Origin: an uncultured Oxalobacteraceae bacterium | GTDB lineage: Bacteria > Pseudomonadota > Gammaproteobacteria > Burkholderiales > Burkholderiaceae_D | DNA length: 64,000 nt | Assembly: GCA_903862415.1 (NCBI GenBank) | Contig: CAIOYD010000050.1 | Coordinates: forward strand, 1-64,000 | Direction: 5' to 3' | In this document: positions 55,509 to 64,000 of the stretch, in pieces | Position numbering within the stretch: the first letter of the stretch is position 1 | How the letters are laid out: every line of letters begins with the position of its first letter | Made by a program: the position numbers and the translations under genes | The notes under the pieces: model-generated | What the model saw: only the letters and a program-made list of their open reading frames with translations | Database searches by the model: none | Told to the model about the DNA's origin: nothing

Positions 55509-56768
55509 CTACAAATTTTCTATTGACAGCGAGCTGTGGTGTTTGCTATGGGCTTGTTTTGACAGGTGCCAGGTCAGCATGGCACAACAGACGAAGCCTG
55601 ACTGCCCAAGGGCCAGCCAGACAGGGGAATTATCCAGTAACGGAGCAATCACTCCGGCCACAATCGCACCCAATAGAGTGACCATGCAAGACTGGCAGGA
55701 AGCAACAATACCTCGGGTATTGGGGAACAGATCGAGGGTCATCAGGGTGACGCCGGGAGCGACAAGTGACATGCCGATGGCATAAAAAAACAAGGGCATG
55801 ACTGACCAGGGAATGGCCGCTGGAAAGAAACTGTGAAACAGCAAATTAACCAGCGCCGCGCCGCCCAAAAACATGTAACCGATGCGCACCTGGCGAAACA
55901 GCGGTGTATGACCGGCCAGACGGTTGGCAGCCAATGCTCCGAGGAAAATTCCTGCCACCATGGGAATAAATTGCCAACCAAACTGCTGTGCATTTAAACC
56001 TAAATGTTGCGTTAAAAAGACGGGCGCGGATGCAACATAGAGGAATAAGCCAGCAAAATTGAAAGCGACTGTGGCCGATTGCAAATGGAACGAAGGGGAG
56101 CAGAAAATGGCTTTATAACTGCTGATCAGGGTGGCCAGACTCCATTGTTGTCGCTGCTGTGGCGGCAGGGATTCCGGCAAATAACGATAGCAAAAAAAAA
56201 TCAGACCCGCGGTGTAAATCGTCAGAACCAAGAAAATCGCACGCCAGCCAAATAAGGTCACCACCCAGCCACCCATGACGGGTGCCAGCGCCGGGGCGAT
56301 CGAAAAAATCATCGTCACCAACGACAATAAGCGCTGGGCCGCCGGGCCGGAATACAGATCGCGGATAATGGCGCGCCCCACCACCATGCCGGCACCGGCA
56401 GAGAGTCCCTGACAGATACGACAAATCCACAAAAAATGGATATTCGGTGCATAAGTACAACCGAGCGACGCCAGAGTGAAGATAGTCAATGCCACCAGAA
56501 TAATATTTCGACGTCCGAGTGCATCCGAAATAGCCCCATGCCAGAGCATCATAAAAGAAAAGGCCAGCATATACGCGGTCAGGGTTTGCTGCACTTCAAT
56601 ACCGCTGACATGCAACGACGCCTCAATGGCCGGAAATGCGGGCAGGTAAGTGTCGACCGAAAAAGGTCCGAGCATGGCCAGGGCAGCGAGCAACAGCGCC
56701 AGTCCGGTACTTTTTTTACGTGCTTCGGAGTGCTGCGAAAAAAATCTGGAAAACATAAACACATTCAT
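55509..56768 (-). CDS. Bcr/CflA family multidrug efflux transporter (MFS)
   Basis: A 419-residue major facilitator with 12 predicted membrane helices. GPFSVDTYLPAFPAIEASL and the loop GAISDALGRRNIILV mark the Bcr/CflA drug-proton antiporter group, with RICQGLSAGAGMVVGRAIIRD in helix 4-5. The start lies seven bases after the stop of the succinate-semialdehyde dehydrogenase gene, so they are probably cotranscribed, although functional linkage is unclear. Confidence 0.88.
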   Translation of the reverse strand: MNVFMFSRFFSQHSEARKKSTGLALLLAALAMLGPFSVDTYLPAFPAIEASLHVSGIEVQQTLTAYMLAFSFMMLWHGAISDALGRRNIILVALTIFTLASLGCTYAPNIHFLWICRICQGLSAGAGMVVGRAIIRDLYSGPAAQRLLSLVTMIFSIAPALAPVMGGWVVTLFGWRAIFLVLTIYTAGLIFFCYRYLPESLPPQQRQQWSLATLISSYKAIFCSPSFHLQSATVAFNFAGLFLYVASAPVFLTQHLGLNAQQFGWQFIPMVAGIFLGALAANRLAGHTPLFRQVRIGYMFLGGAALVNLLFHSFFPAAIPWSVMPLFFYAIGMSLVAPGVTLMTLDLFPNTRGIVASCQSCMVTLLGAIVAGVIAPLLDNSPVWLALGQSGFVCCAMLTWHLSKQAHSKHHSSLSIENL

Positions 56769-56775
56769 AAAAATC

Positions 56776-58248
56776 TTAAATTCCACCCATGCACAGATAT
56801 TTCATTTCCAGATATTCATCCATGCCGTATTTGGAACCTTCACGTCCCAGACCGGATTGTTTGACGCCACCAAAGGGCGCGACTTCGTTGGAAATCAGCC
56901 CGGTATTGATACCGACCATGCCGTAATCGAGCCTTTCAGCAACGCGCCAGATGCGGCCGATATCGCGGGAAAAGAAATACGAAGCCAGACCGAAATCGGT
57001 GTTATTGGCCGCGCGGATGACTTCTTCTTCGGTTTCAAATTGCATGACAGCGGCAACCGGGCCAAAGGTTTCTTCCGACATGATGAGCATGTCATTGTTG
57101 ACGTGGGCGAGCAGGGTCGGTTCATAAAAATAACCACCGAGCGCATGTGCGCGACCACCCGCCACCAGTGTGGCCCCTTTGGCAAGCGCATCTTGCACAT
57201 GCTGGGAAACTTTTTCAACCGCTTGGGCATCAATCATTGGCCCCTGCAAAACGCCGTCAGCAGTACCGTCGCCTACCTGTATGGCTTTGACTTTATCGGC
57301 CAGTTTAGCGACGAAGGCGTCATACAGGGAACTGTGGACATAGAAACGATTGGTGCAGACACAGGTCTGACCGGCATTGCGGTATTTGGATTGCACCGCA
57401 CCTTCCACTGCAGCATCCAGATCGGCGTCGGCAAAGACGATGAAGGGAGCATGACCACCGAGTTCGAGTGCGAGTTTTTTGACTGTTGGGGCTGATTGCT
57501 GCATCAGAATGCGACCAACCGGCGTAGAACCGGTAAAGGAAATATGGCGCACGGTTTTACTGGCGCACAGCAGCTTGCCAATGGCGATGGAGTTGTCGCT
57601 GTCGGCGGTCACCACACTTAATACACCTGCAGGCAGTCCGGCGCGCCTGGCCAGCTCGACGAGTGCCAGCGCCGATAACGGGGTTTGCTCAGCCGGTTTG
57701 ATCACGATGCTGCAACCGGCGGCAATGGCCGGAGCAACTTTACGGGTAATCATACCGAGAGGGAAATTCCATGGAGTAATCGCGGCGCACACACCGATAG
57801 GCTGACGTATGACCACCATGCGTTTGTCGGTCCAGGTGGAGGCCATGACTTCGCCGGAAACCCGTTTGGCTTCTTCGGCAAACCATTCGACAAAGCTGGC
57901 GGCATACACCACTTCACCACGTGCCTCAGCCAAAGGCTTGCCCTGTTCAGCGGTTAAAATTTGAGCCAGATCTTCGGTGTGCTGCAAAATGAGTTCATAC
58001 CATTTGCGTAAAACTTCGGCACGCTGCTTGCCGGTTTTGGCGGCCCACAGAGGAAAAGCGGCTTCGGCAACCTCAATCGCAGTTTGGGCCTGCTGCACGC
58101 TGGCATTGGCAACTTCGGCGAGTAACTGGCCGCTGGCCGGATTGCGCACGGCAAAGTGGCTGCTGGCGCTGTGCCATTCATCGTTGATGAAAATCTGGGT
58201 TTTAAATAACGAGTTATCGTTGAGCTTTAAGGCAGTAATCTGGGACAT
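56776..58248 (-). CDS. gabD: NAD(P)-dependent succinate-semialdehyde dehydrogenase
   Basis: A 490-residue aldehyde dehydrogenase that oxidises succinic semialdehyde to succinate in GABA breakdown. TPWNFPLGMITRKVAPA, the cofactor motif GSTPVGRIL, the general-base Glu in LELGGHAP and the nucleophile Cys in NAGQTCVC are all present. The overall sequence fits GabD best, though related aldehydes are possible substrates. Start 58248 follows GGAG; an upstream ATG at 58263 is less likely. Confidence 0.88.
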   Translation of the reverse strand: MSQITALKLNDNSLFKTQIFINDEWHSASSHFAVRNPASGQLLAEVANASVQQAQTAIEVAEAAFPLWAAKTGKQRAEVLRKWYELILQHTEDLAQILTAEQGKPLAEARGEVVYAASFVEWFAEEAKRVSGEVMASTWTDKRMVVIRQPIGVCAAITPWNFPLGMITRKVAPAIAAGCSIVIKPAEQTPLSALALVELARRAGLPAGVLSVVTADSDNSIAIGKLLCASKTVRHISFTGSTPVGRILMQQSAPTVKKLALELGGHAPFIVFADADLDAAVEGAVQSKYRNAGQTCVCTNRFYVHSSLYDAFVAKLADKVKAIQVGDGTADGVLQGPMIDAQAVEKVSQHVQDALAKGATLVAGGRAHALGGYFYEPTLLAHVNNDMLIMSEETFGPVAAVMQFETEEEVIRAANNTDFGLASYFFSRDIGRIWRVAERLDYGMVGINTGLISNEVAPFGGVKQSGLGREGSKYGMDEYLEMKYLCMGGI

Positions 58249-58268
58249 AACCAACTCCGGCAATAATT

Positions 58269-58297
58269 AAAAATGGCTGGGCCGGATTTTGTCCGGC
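58269..58297 (-). terminator. Probable terminator of the rRNA methyltransferase gene
   Basis: GCCGGA and TCCGGC form a short stem; read on the minus strand it is followed by CCAGCCATTTTTAA. It lies between the methyltransferase stop and the gabD start. Confidence 0.5.
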
Positions 58298-58344
58298 ACA
58301 GCGATAACGAACATGGTAATACCCGTTATGAAGAACTTGCTAGT

Positions 58345-59562
58345 TTACACTTCTTTCGGTTTGGCGGCTTCGCGGCGGTTAAAACCGGCCACCATATCGA
58401 AACGGAATAAACGGCATTCGAGCGCGCCATTGAAAAACGGGGTTTTACGAGCTTCTTTTAAACGCAGCATTTTCGGCAGCGTCAGGTCAGCCGTAAACAG
58501 GAACACCTGCCAGCCGGCAAAGCGCTGCTTGAGGGTGGTGCCGAATGAACTGAAGAAGGCATTCGCGAGTTCATCGGTTTCCAGACTGCTGTCGCCGCGC
58601 ACGCCAATACGTTCACCATATGGCGGATTGGTGAGCATAATACCAGCGACTTCTGTCGGAGGTGCCTGAATTTGCTGAGCTTCAATCTGTTTTAACGGCA
58701 CTTCAAAGCGGATGCCGGCCTTGTTGAGATTGCTGCGCGTCATACTGATCATGTCGCCGGAAATATCGCTGCCGAAAATAGTGGGTGCGCCAGTGATTTC
58801 TTTGATTTTGATCGCCGCCTTGATGGCCTGCCAGCTGGCAGCATCAAAATTGCCGAATTTTTCAAACGCGAATTCGCGATGCAGACCCGGAGGAATCCCG
58901 GCCAGCATTTGCGCAGCTTCGGCCAGAATCGTGCCGGAACCACACATCGGATCAAACAGGGTCATGCCCGGTTTCCAGCCAGCCACACGCAGTAGTCCGG
59001 CAGCCAGGTTTTCACGTAGTGGTGCGTCGCCGGTTTCCATGCGCCAGCCGCGTTTGAACAACGCTTCGCCGGAGGTATCGATGTACAGAGTGAAATTGCG
59101 CGCATCCAGAAAGCCGACCAGACGAATATCAGGTGTCTGGGTGTCGACCGAAGGACGGGCATTGCACATATCGCGGAAACGGTCACAGACCGCATCTTTG
59201 ATTTTCAGGGTGATAAATTCGAGGCTGCGTACCGGTGATTTAATGGCCGTGACATCCACTCGGATGGTGTGATGAATACTGAACCAGTCTTCCCAGTGCT
59301 GCTCCATAGTTAAATCGTAAATGTCGTTTTCATTGTTATAGCTCTTATGAGCCATACGCAACAATATGCGCGATGCAATACGCGAATGCAGATTCATCTG
59401 GTAGGCATCCGTCAGTACACCGGAGCAATGGACGCCCCCCGGAACCTGATTGTGCACATGAATCGACAGACCATACTGGGTGTTGATTTCAGTGAGCTCA
59501 TCGGCGAGTGCCTGCTCCATGCCACGTGGGCATGGGCAAAAATAGGAATTTCTGTGTGTCAT
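58345..59562 (-). CDS. rlmL: THUMP-domain 23S rRNA N2-guanine methyltransferase, RlmL-like
   Basis: A 405-residue enzyme with an N-terminal ferredoxin/THUMP RNA-binding region (FCPCPRGMEQALADEL) and an SAM-dependent methyltransferase domain: DPMCGSGTILAEAA, GSDISGDMI and the catalytic NPPYGER near residue 313. It corresponds to the RlmL half of E. coli RlmKL, which makes m2G2445; the RlmK half is absent. The genuine target cannot be proven from sequence. Confidence 0.85.
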   Translation of the reverse strand: MTHRNSYFCPCPRGMEQALADELTEINTQYGLSIHVHNQVPGGVHCSGVLTDAYQMNLHSRIASRILLRMAHKSYNNENDIYDLTMEQHWEDWFSIHHTIRVDVTAIKSPVRSLEFITLKIKDAVCDRFRDMCNARPSVDTQTPDIRLVGFLDARNFTLYIDTSGEALFKRGWRMETGDAPLRENLAAGLLRVAGWKPGMTLFDPMCGSGTILAEAAQMLAGIPPGLHREFAFEKFGNFDAASWQAIKAAIKIKEITGAPTIFGSDISGDMISMTRSNLNKAGIRFEVPLKQIEAQQIQAPPTEVAGIMLTNPPYGERIGVRGDSSLETDELANAFFSSFGTTLKQRFAGWQVFLFTADLTLPKMLRLKEARKTPFFNGALECRLFRFDMVAGFNRREAAKPKEV

Positions 59563-59588
59563 TGGATACCCTTTATCCGTTATTGTTA

Positions 59589-60212
59589 CTAATTACTATT
59601 ATCAAAAGCACGACTCAAAAAATCCAGCCGGTCCTGCCCCCAATAGGCCTGATCTTCAAAAACATACCACGGCACACCAAACACATTGGCCGCGATGGCT
59701 TGCTGGGTATGGCGCTGGTATTCGGCAGCCACACTGACGGTAGCTGCCGATTTCAGCAGCGCCGCGCCATCGAGTCCAAACTCATCGGCCAGAGCCATGA
59801 GTGTGCCGGCATCGGCGATGTTCTTTTGTTGCGCCCACAAGGCCTGCATAATCAAACCACACAGACCCAGTGCCACTTCACTGCCGTGCGTCAACTGGGT
59901 CGCAATTAACAGGTTAGCAGCCAAATCGGCGGACACTGGAAAAAATGTTGGCTGCACCTGCATAGGCAGATTTAAAAATTCACTCCAGCGCTGCAATTCC
60001 TGCAGGCGGTAAGCCTGACGCTGCGGTGCACGTTTGCTCAGCGGCAGACCGCCGGAAGCGGCAAACAGTGCGCCGGTATCGACCGGCTTCATCTCAATGA
60101 TGATCTGATGTTGCTGCGCCAGTTCCAACAGACGCTGGTGCCCAAGATAAGCCCAGGGAGAAACGGGCGAAAAATAATATTCACAAACACGATTAACCCG
60201 GGAGCGCATCAT
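59589..60212 (-). CDS. DsbA-family 2-hydroxychromene-2-carboxylate isomerase-like
   Basis: A 207-residue thioredoxin-fold protein. The CxxC site of DsbA is replaced by SPVSPWAYLG, typical of the HCCA isomerase/GST-kappa group, and ANVFGVPWYVFEDQAYWGQDRLDFL is the C-terminal family motif. HCCA isomerases act with glutathione in naphthalene degradation, but most genomic homologues have no known substrate and no aromatic pathway is nearby. It starts within the triple GTG-ATG-ATG at 60215-60207. Confidence 0.85.
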   Translation of the reverse strand: MMRSRVNRVCEYYFSPVSPWAYLGHQRLLELAQQHQIIIEMKPVDTGALFAASGGLPLSKRAPQRQAYRLQELQRWSEFLNLPMQVQPTFFPVSADLAANLLIATQLTHGSEVALGLCGLIMQALWAQQKNIADAGTLMALADEFGLDGAALLKSAATVSVAAEYQRHTQQAIAANVFGVPWYVFEDQAYWGQDRLDFLSRAFDNSN

Positions 60213-60217
60213 CACGC

Positions 60218-60667
60218 TTAAAAGGGTTTAACGACAACTAAACACACCACGACCAACAACACCAGCACCGGGATTTCATTAAAAAACCGGTACCAGACAT
60301 GGCTGCGCTGATTGATGCCCTGTTCAAATTTTTTCAGCAGACTGCCGCAGGCGTGTTGATAACCGAGTATCAGCACGATCAGTCCGAGTTTGGCATGCAT
60401 CCAGCCATTGCCAGGGCCGCGCCCGACGCCATAACCGAGATACAGAATGAGTCCCAGAACGATCGCCACCACGCTGAGCATGAGCGTGAAACGATACAGC
60501 TTGCGCGCCATTTTCAACAGTCGCCCGGTGGTTGCACCCGGCACTTCTTCAGCCAAATTGACAAAAATTCGCGGCAGGTAAAACAGGCCGGCAAACCAGG
60601 ACATGACAAACACAATATGCAATGCTTTCACCCAAAGATAATACGCACTCATCGAATCAAACCACAT
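60218..60667 (-). CDS. hemJ: Protoporphyrinogen oxidase HemJ
   Basis: A 149-residue inner-membrane protein with four predicted helices of the HemJ (UPF0093) family, which oxidises protoporphyrinogen IX to protoporphyrin IX. KALHIVFVMSWFAGLFYLPR carries the conserved His, and WMHAKLGLIVLILGYQHACG and RFFNEIPVLVLLVVV complete the pattern. AAGGAG precedes the ATG at 60667. CopD-like annotation is an alternative. Confidence 0.87.
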   Translation of the reverse strand: MWFDSMSAYYLWVKALHIVFVMSWFAGLFYLPRIFVNLAEEVPGATTGRLLKMARKLYRFTLMLSVVAIVLGLILYLGYGVGRGPGNGWMHAKLGLIVLILGYQHACGSLLKKFEQGINQRSHVWYRFFNEIPVLVLLVVVCLVVVKPF

Positions 60668-60714
60668 GATCAATCTCCTTAACGTTATGTTTCATGAAAA
60701 TTTGCGGAAATACG

Positions 60715-61983
60715 TCAAACCCGGACTTCACCATGTCCGAACACCACATATTTGACCGATGTTAATCCATGCAGACCCACCGGACCACGGGCATGCAGTT
60801 TGTCGGTGGAAATACCGATTTCAGCACCCAGGCCAAATTCAAAGCCGTCAGCAAAACGGGTCGAGGCATTCACCATGACGGAGGCAGAATCAACGGCACG
60901 CATAAACTGCAACGCACGGGAATAATCTTCGGTGATGATGCTGTCGGTATGCTGGGACGAATACTGATTGATATGCGTGATGGCTTCGTCCATATCGGCG
61001 ACAATTTTCACTGACAGAATGGCCGCCAGATATTCGGTACTCCAGTCGGATTCCAGGGCAGCGACGAGTTGCGGGTAACCGGCCAGCAAGGCGGCGGACT
61101 CCGGATCGCAACGCAATTCCACCTGTTTGCCGGCATACAGGCTGGCGAGTTGCGGCAATATCTGTGCGGCTACGCCACGAGCCACGAGCAACGTTTCCAT
61201 GGTGTTGCAGGTGCCATAGCGATGGCATTTGGAATTGAAAGCGATGTTGACGGCTTTGACCAGATCGGCTTTATCGTCAATATACACATGACAGATGCCA
61301 TCGAGATGTTTAATCATCGGCACAGTGGCTTCGGCGATTAAGCGCGCAATCAGCCCTTTGCCGCCGCGCGGCACAATCACATCGACAAATTGTGGCATGG
61401 TGATGAGCTGACCGACGGCAGCACGATCGGTGGTGGCTATCACCTGCACCGCATGCTCAGGCAGACCAGCCTGTTGCAGACCCTGCTGGACAATTTGCGC
61501 CAGCACGGTATTGCATTGCAGGGCTTCAGAACCGCCGCGCAGGATGGTGGCATTGCCGCTCTTGATGCACAGTCCGGCCGCATCCACAGTCACGTTCGGG
61601 CGGGCTTCGTAAATAATGCCGATCACCCCCAGAGGTACACGCATTTGTCCAACCTGTATGCCACTGGGGCGGAATTTCAGATCATTGACTTCACCGACCG
61701 GGTCCGGCAGAGTGGCAATTTGCAACAGGCCTTCGGCCATACTGCGAATCGCGGATTCCGAAAGTGCCAGCCGGTCCAGCAGCGCCGGGGCCAGGCCACT
61801 GGCGCGGGCATTGTCGAGATCAAGCTGATTGGCGGCGCTGATGGCGCTGGATTCGCGCACAATAGCGGCAGCAATCAGAGTCAGTGCGAGATTTTTTTGC
61901 GCCGTCGAAGCGCAGGCCATCACCCGGCTGGCACTTTTGGCCTGTTGTCCGATTTGTTGCATGTAGTCGGGAATATTCATCAT
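60715..61983 (-). CDS. proA: Gamma-glutamyl phosphate reductase
   Basis: A 422-residue enzyme of proline synthesis that reduces gamma-glutamyl phosphate with NADPH. Visible motifs are [34 protein letters not shown], the Cys-bearing [13 protein letters not shown] and [21 protein letters not shown]. It is downstream of holA on the same strand (11-base gap). Confidence 0.97.
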   Translation of the reverse strand: MMNIPDYMQQIGQQAKSASRVMACASTAQKNLALTLIAAAIVRESSAISAANQLDLDNARASGLAPALLDRLALSESAIRSMAEGLLQIATLPDPVGEVNDLKFRPSGIQVGQMRVPLGVIGIIYEARPNVTVDAAGLCIKSGNATILRGGSEALQCNTVLAQIVQQGLQQAGLPEHAVQVIATTDRAAVGQLITMPQFVDVIVPRGGKGLIARLIAEATVPMIKHLDGICHVYIDDKADLVKAVNIAFNSKCHRYGTCNTMETLLVARGVAAQILPQLASLYAGKQVELRCDPESAALLAGYPQLVAALESDWSTEYLAAILSVKIVADMDEAITHINQYSSQHTDSIITEDYSRALQFMRAVDSASVMVNASTRFADGFEFGLGAEIGISTDKLHARGPVGLHGLTSVKYVVFGHGEVRV

Positions 61984-61994
61984 TTCTTTAGTAT

Positions 61995-63026
61995 CTATTT
62001 TCCATTGGCCAGTGACAGTGAAACCTGCAGGACTGCATCCCAGGCGTCACCCGATAATTTTGGCACCCGCAAACCTTTAACCAGTTTGTCGATCTGTGCG
62101 GTGTTTTGCAGCGCGGTTTGCAAAGTGGTCACACTGAGTCGGTGCAAAGCCGGCTCCATCAATCGTTCGCGTCCGCCCCAGATGCGCTGCTCCTTGAAGA
62201 GCATCGCCAGCGGTCTGCCCTCCTGCATGCCGAGTTTTAATTTCAGCAGGGTGCGGCATTCTTCGGCCAGCGCCCACAAAACCAGCGGCAAGGCTTCGCC
62301 CTCACCCTGCAAACCTGCCAGCATACGCACCAGCCGCGCCACATCGCCCTGCAATATGGCTTCACTTAATTTAAACACATCATAGCGAGCCACATTGAGC
62401 ACCGCATCCTGTATCTGTTCAACCGACAGGCTCCCGGACGGATACAGCAAGCCAAGTTTTTGAATTTCCTGGTGGGCGGCCAGTAAATTGCCTTCTACCC
62501 GGTCGGCAATAAATTCCACCGCCTCGCGGGCCGTGCTTTGCCCCTGATCTTTTAAACCACGAGTAATCCAGGCCGATAACTGGGCACGCTCAATGAGTGG
62601 AATATCCAGATAGATGGCCGCTTCCTGCAAGCGCGTTACCCAGACCGATTTCTGACTGGCCCAATCCAGCTTTGGCAGGGTAATGAGGGTGATATTGTCG
62701 GGATTCGGATTGTTTTTTAGTTGCTGCAAATAATCCTGCAATGCCTGAGCACCTTCTTTGCCCGGTTTGCCGGTCGGGATACGCAAATCAATGATTTTTT
62801 TATCGCCAAACAGGGATTGACTCTGATTGGCGGCCAGCAATGCGCCCCATTTAAAACTGCGGTCCACCGTCAACACGTCGCGCTCGACAAAACCGGCCGC
62901 CCTGGCCGTGGCACGTATTTTATCCAGCGCCTGCTGTGCCAGCAAATGCTCGTCGCTACTTACCACATACAACGGGGCAAGTGTTTTGGCGAGTTGTGCA
63001 TCGAGTGCATCCAGACGTAGTTGCAC
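61995..63026 (-). CDS. holA: DNA polymerase III subunit delta
   Basis: A 343-residue clamp-loader wrench subunit. [20 protein letters not shown] opens the domain [18 protein letters not shown] and [14 protein letters not shown] follow, and the [15 protein letters not shown] segment marks the middle domain. It starts at GTG, two bases after lptE, as part of the conserved leuS-lptE-holA-proA run. Confidence 0.93.
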   Translation of the reverse strand: MQLRLDALDAQLAKTLAPLYVVSSDEHLLAQQALDKIRATARAAGFVERDVLTVDRSFKWGALLAANQSQSLFGDKKIIDLRIPTGKPGKEGAQALQDYLQQLKNNPNPDNITLITLPKLDWASQKSVWVTRLQEAAIYLDIPLIERAQLSAWITRGLKDQGQSTAREAVEFIADRVEGNLLAAHQEIQKLGLLYPSGSLSVEQIQDAVLNVARYDVFKLSEAILQGDVARLVRMLAGLQGEGEALPLVLWALAEECRTLLKLKLGMQEGRPLAMLFKEQRIWGGRERLMEPALHRLSVTTLQTALQNTAQIDKLVKGLRVPKLSGDAWDAVLQVSLSLANGK

Positions 63027-63028
63027 CG

Positions 63029-63556
63029 TTAATCCATTTTCAGTACCGACAGGCGGCGAACTACCTGTTGCACCAGATCGCCCTGCATGTCTTTATACAG
63101 CATGGTTTCTTCGGCCGCTTTGGAGAGCACCACGTTTTCGTTATAACTGATTACCCGGTGCAACACGATGGTGGTCGGCGGCAGATAAATTTTGCCGTAA
63201 CTGTTCCGCACCTGATAGGTCAGATAGCTATTGAGATTGTATTCGCGCACCAATCCCTGCACGGTCAGCGACAGGATGACTTTTTCCGGACGTTCGGCCA
63301 GAATCTGCAACACCACATCGGCATCTTTCTCATTATCAACCAGCACGGCATTGGCCTGACCTTTTAAATTGCGTCGCATTGCTGCACCCAGTGGCGTAGT
63401 TTCCGAACCCTGAACATACAGGGTTTTAAACGGAAATTCACTCGCGCCGCGCAAATGAAAACCGCAGGCCGACAGCAATGCCAGCGTCGACAGCAGAACT
63501 ATCCACAGCAGTGATTTTTTGCACAGCAAAGCAGGCAGATACTTCATCTCGTTCAT
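63029..63556 (-). CDS. lptE: LPS-assembly lipoprotein LptE
   Basis: A 175-residue outer-membrane lipoprotein (lipobox LLSAC, then GFHLRGA) that plugs LptD in lipopolysaccharide export. The FKTLYVQG and YQVRNSYGKIYLPP segments match the family. It starts four bases after the leuS stop. Confidence 0.93.
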   Translation of the reverse strand: MNEMKYLPALLCKKSLLWIVLLSTLALLSACGFHLRGASEFPFKTLYVQGSETTPLGAAMRRNLKGQANAVLVDNEKDADVVLQILAERPEKVILSLTVQGLVREYNLNSYLTYQVRNSYGKIYLPPTTIVLHRVISYNENVVLSKAAEETMLYKDMQGDLVQQVVRRLSVLKMD

Positions 63557-63560
63557 CCGG

Positions 63561-64000
63561 TTAAACCACGATATTGATCAACTTGCCAGGCACGACAATA
63601 ATTTTTTTCGCCGGGCCGGTCAGATATTTCTGCACTGATTCCTGACTCAGCGCCGCAGCTTCGATACTGGCTTTATCCGCATCGCGCGCCACTTTGACGG
63701 AACCGCGCAATTTGCCATTGACCTGCACCATATAGTCAATTTCATCCTGGATCAGCGCCGCTTGATCGACCTCTGGCCAGGGGGCATTGATGATGTCGGA
63801 TTGTTGCGCCAGACCGAATTCATTCCACAGTGAGTGACAGATGTGCGGACAGACCGGATACAGGGCGCGCAATAAAATGCTGAACGCTTCACGCAAGGCC
63901 GATTGATGTCCCTGACCGGTGGCAGCAAAGCCTTCAATGGCATTGAGCAATTTCATCGCCCCGGAAACTACCGTGTTGTATTGCAGCTTGTCGTAATCGT
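63561..64000 (-). CDS. leuS: Leucyl-tRNA synthetase, C-terminal part (cut by window end)
   Basis: Only the last 146 codons are in the window. They contain the anticodon-binding domain (LLRALYPVCPHICHSLW) and the C-terminal DYMVQVNGKLRGSVKVARDA domain typical of bacterial LeuRS. The frame is open to the window edge, so the gene continues beyond 64000. Confidence 0.96.
   Translation of the reverse strand, partial: DYDKLQYNTVVSGAMKLLNAIEGFAATGQGHQSALREAFSILLRALYPVCPHICHSLWNEFGLAQQSDIINAPWPEVDQAALIQDEIDYMVQVNGKLRGSVKVARDADKASIEAAALSQESVQKYLTGPAKKIIVVPGKLINIVV

Noticed and set aside
56650-57495. 281-codon plus-strand frame over the gabD 3' end
   Set aside because: Antisense to the aldehyde dehydrogenase with intact catalytic motifs; no domain recognised.
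61390-62385. 331-codon plus-strand frame across proA and holA
   Set aside because: Both underlying genes are certain and in conserved order; the frame is an antisense shadow with low-complexity content.
1-64000. tRNA, rRNA, riboswitch or prophage signatures
   Set aside because: I looked for tRNA T-loop patterns, conserved rRNA stretches, thiamine or cobalamin riboswitch cores near thiL and thiD, and integrases; nothing convincing appeared.

Overview
The window looks like chromosomal DNA of a Gram-negative betaproteobacterium, most likely Burkholderiales and probably Oxalobacteraceae-like. This is inferred from the gene content: leuS-lptE-holA-proA order, two Neisseria/Burkholderia-type trimeric porins, the pilGHIJ-chpA order next to rubredoxin, thiD and hemL, and the DUF2844/DUF3443 pair. 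Base composition is moderate by eye (not computed). I saw no rRNA, tRNA or CRISPR array.

Layout. 31-1638 is an IS3-family insertion sequence with recognisable ends. 2034-10827 is the most distinctive region, a neutral-lipid (wax ester/triacylglycerol) locus: a lipase-like hydrolase, a two-domain fatty acyl-CoA reductase-like protein, a long-chain acyl-CoA ligase, a phasin, an unrecognised FFLEDLYG-motif protein, a divergent repeat protein and a WS/DGAT acyltransferase. It is followed by a small heat-shock protein behind a perfect FNR/ANR-type box and a bacteriohemerythrin with an altered iron-ligand position. A second FNR-like box lies upstream of the acyl-CoA ligase, so storage-lipid formation may respond to oxygen limitation. 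12462-19736 holds an orphan histidine kinase, a UPF0114 membrane protein, a permuted NlpC/P60-like hydrolase translationally coupled to a degenerate-GGDEF/EAL protein, and a DUF2844/DUF3443 exported pair.

19809-24277 is a pyridoxal-phosphate island (aminotransferase, RidA, threonine-dehydratase-like enzyme) opposite a MocR-type regulator with repeats in the shared promoter. Then come htpG, a glycine-zipper lipoprotein, a spermidine-synthase-like gene coupled to a GspE/PilB-like ATPase, pgpA-thiL, a second orphan histidine kinase, a proline-rich membrane protein, rubredoxin, maeB and pncC. 38057-48068 is the Chp chemosensory system (pilG, pilH, pilI, pilJ, chpA), which controls type IV pilus motility in relatives.

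48263-64000 contains a second rubredoxin, a divergent ThiD, hemL, a six-bladed kelch-type lipoprotein, a flavin reductase, two porins, a Bcr/CflA transporter with succinate-semialdehyde dehydrogenase, an rRNA methyltransferase, a DsbA-like isomerase, hemJ, and the housekeeping run proA-holA-lptE-leuS (leuS cut by the window edge). All functions are read from sequence motifs and family memory; no database search was possible.
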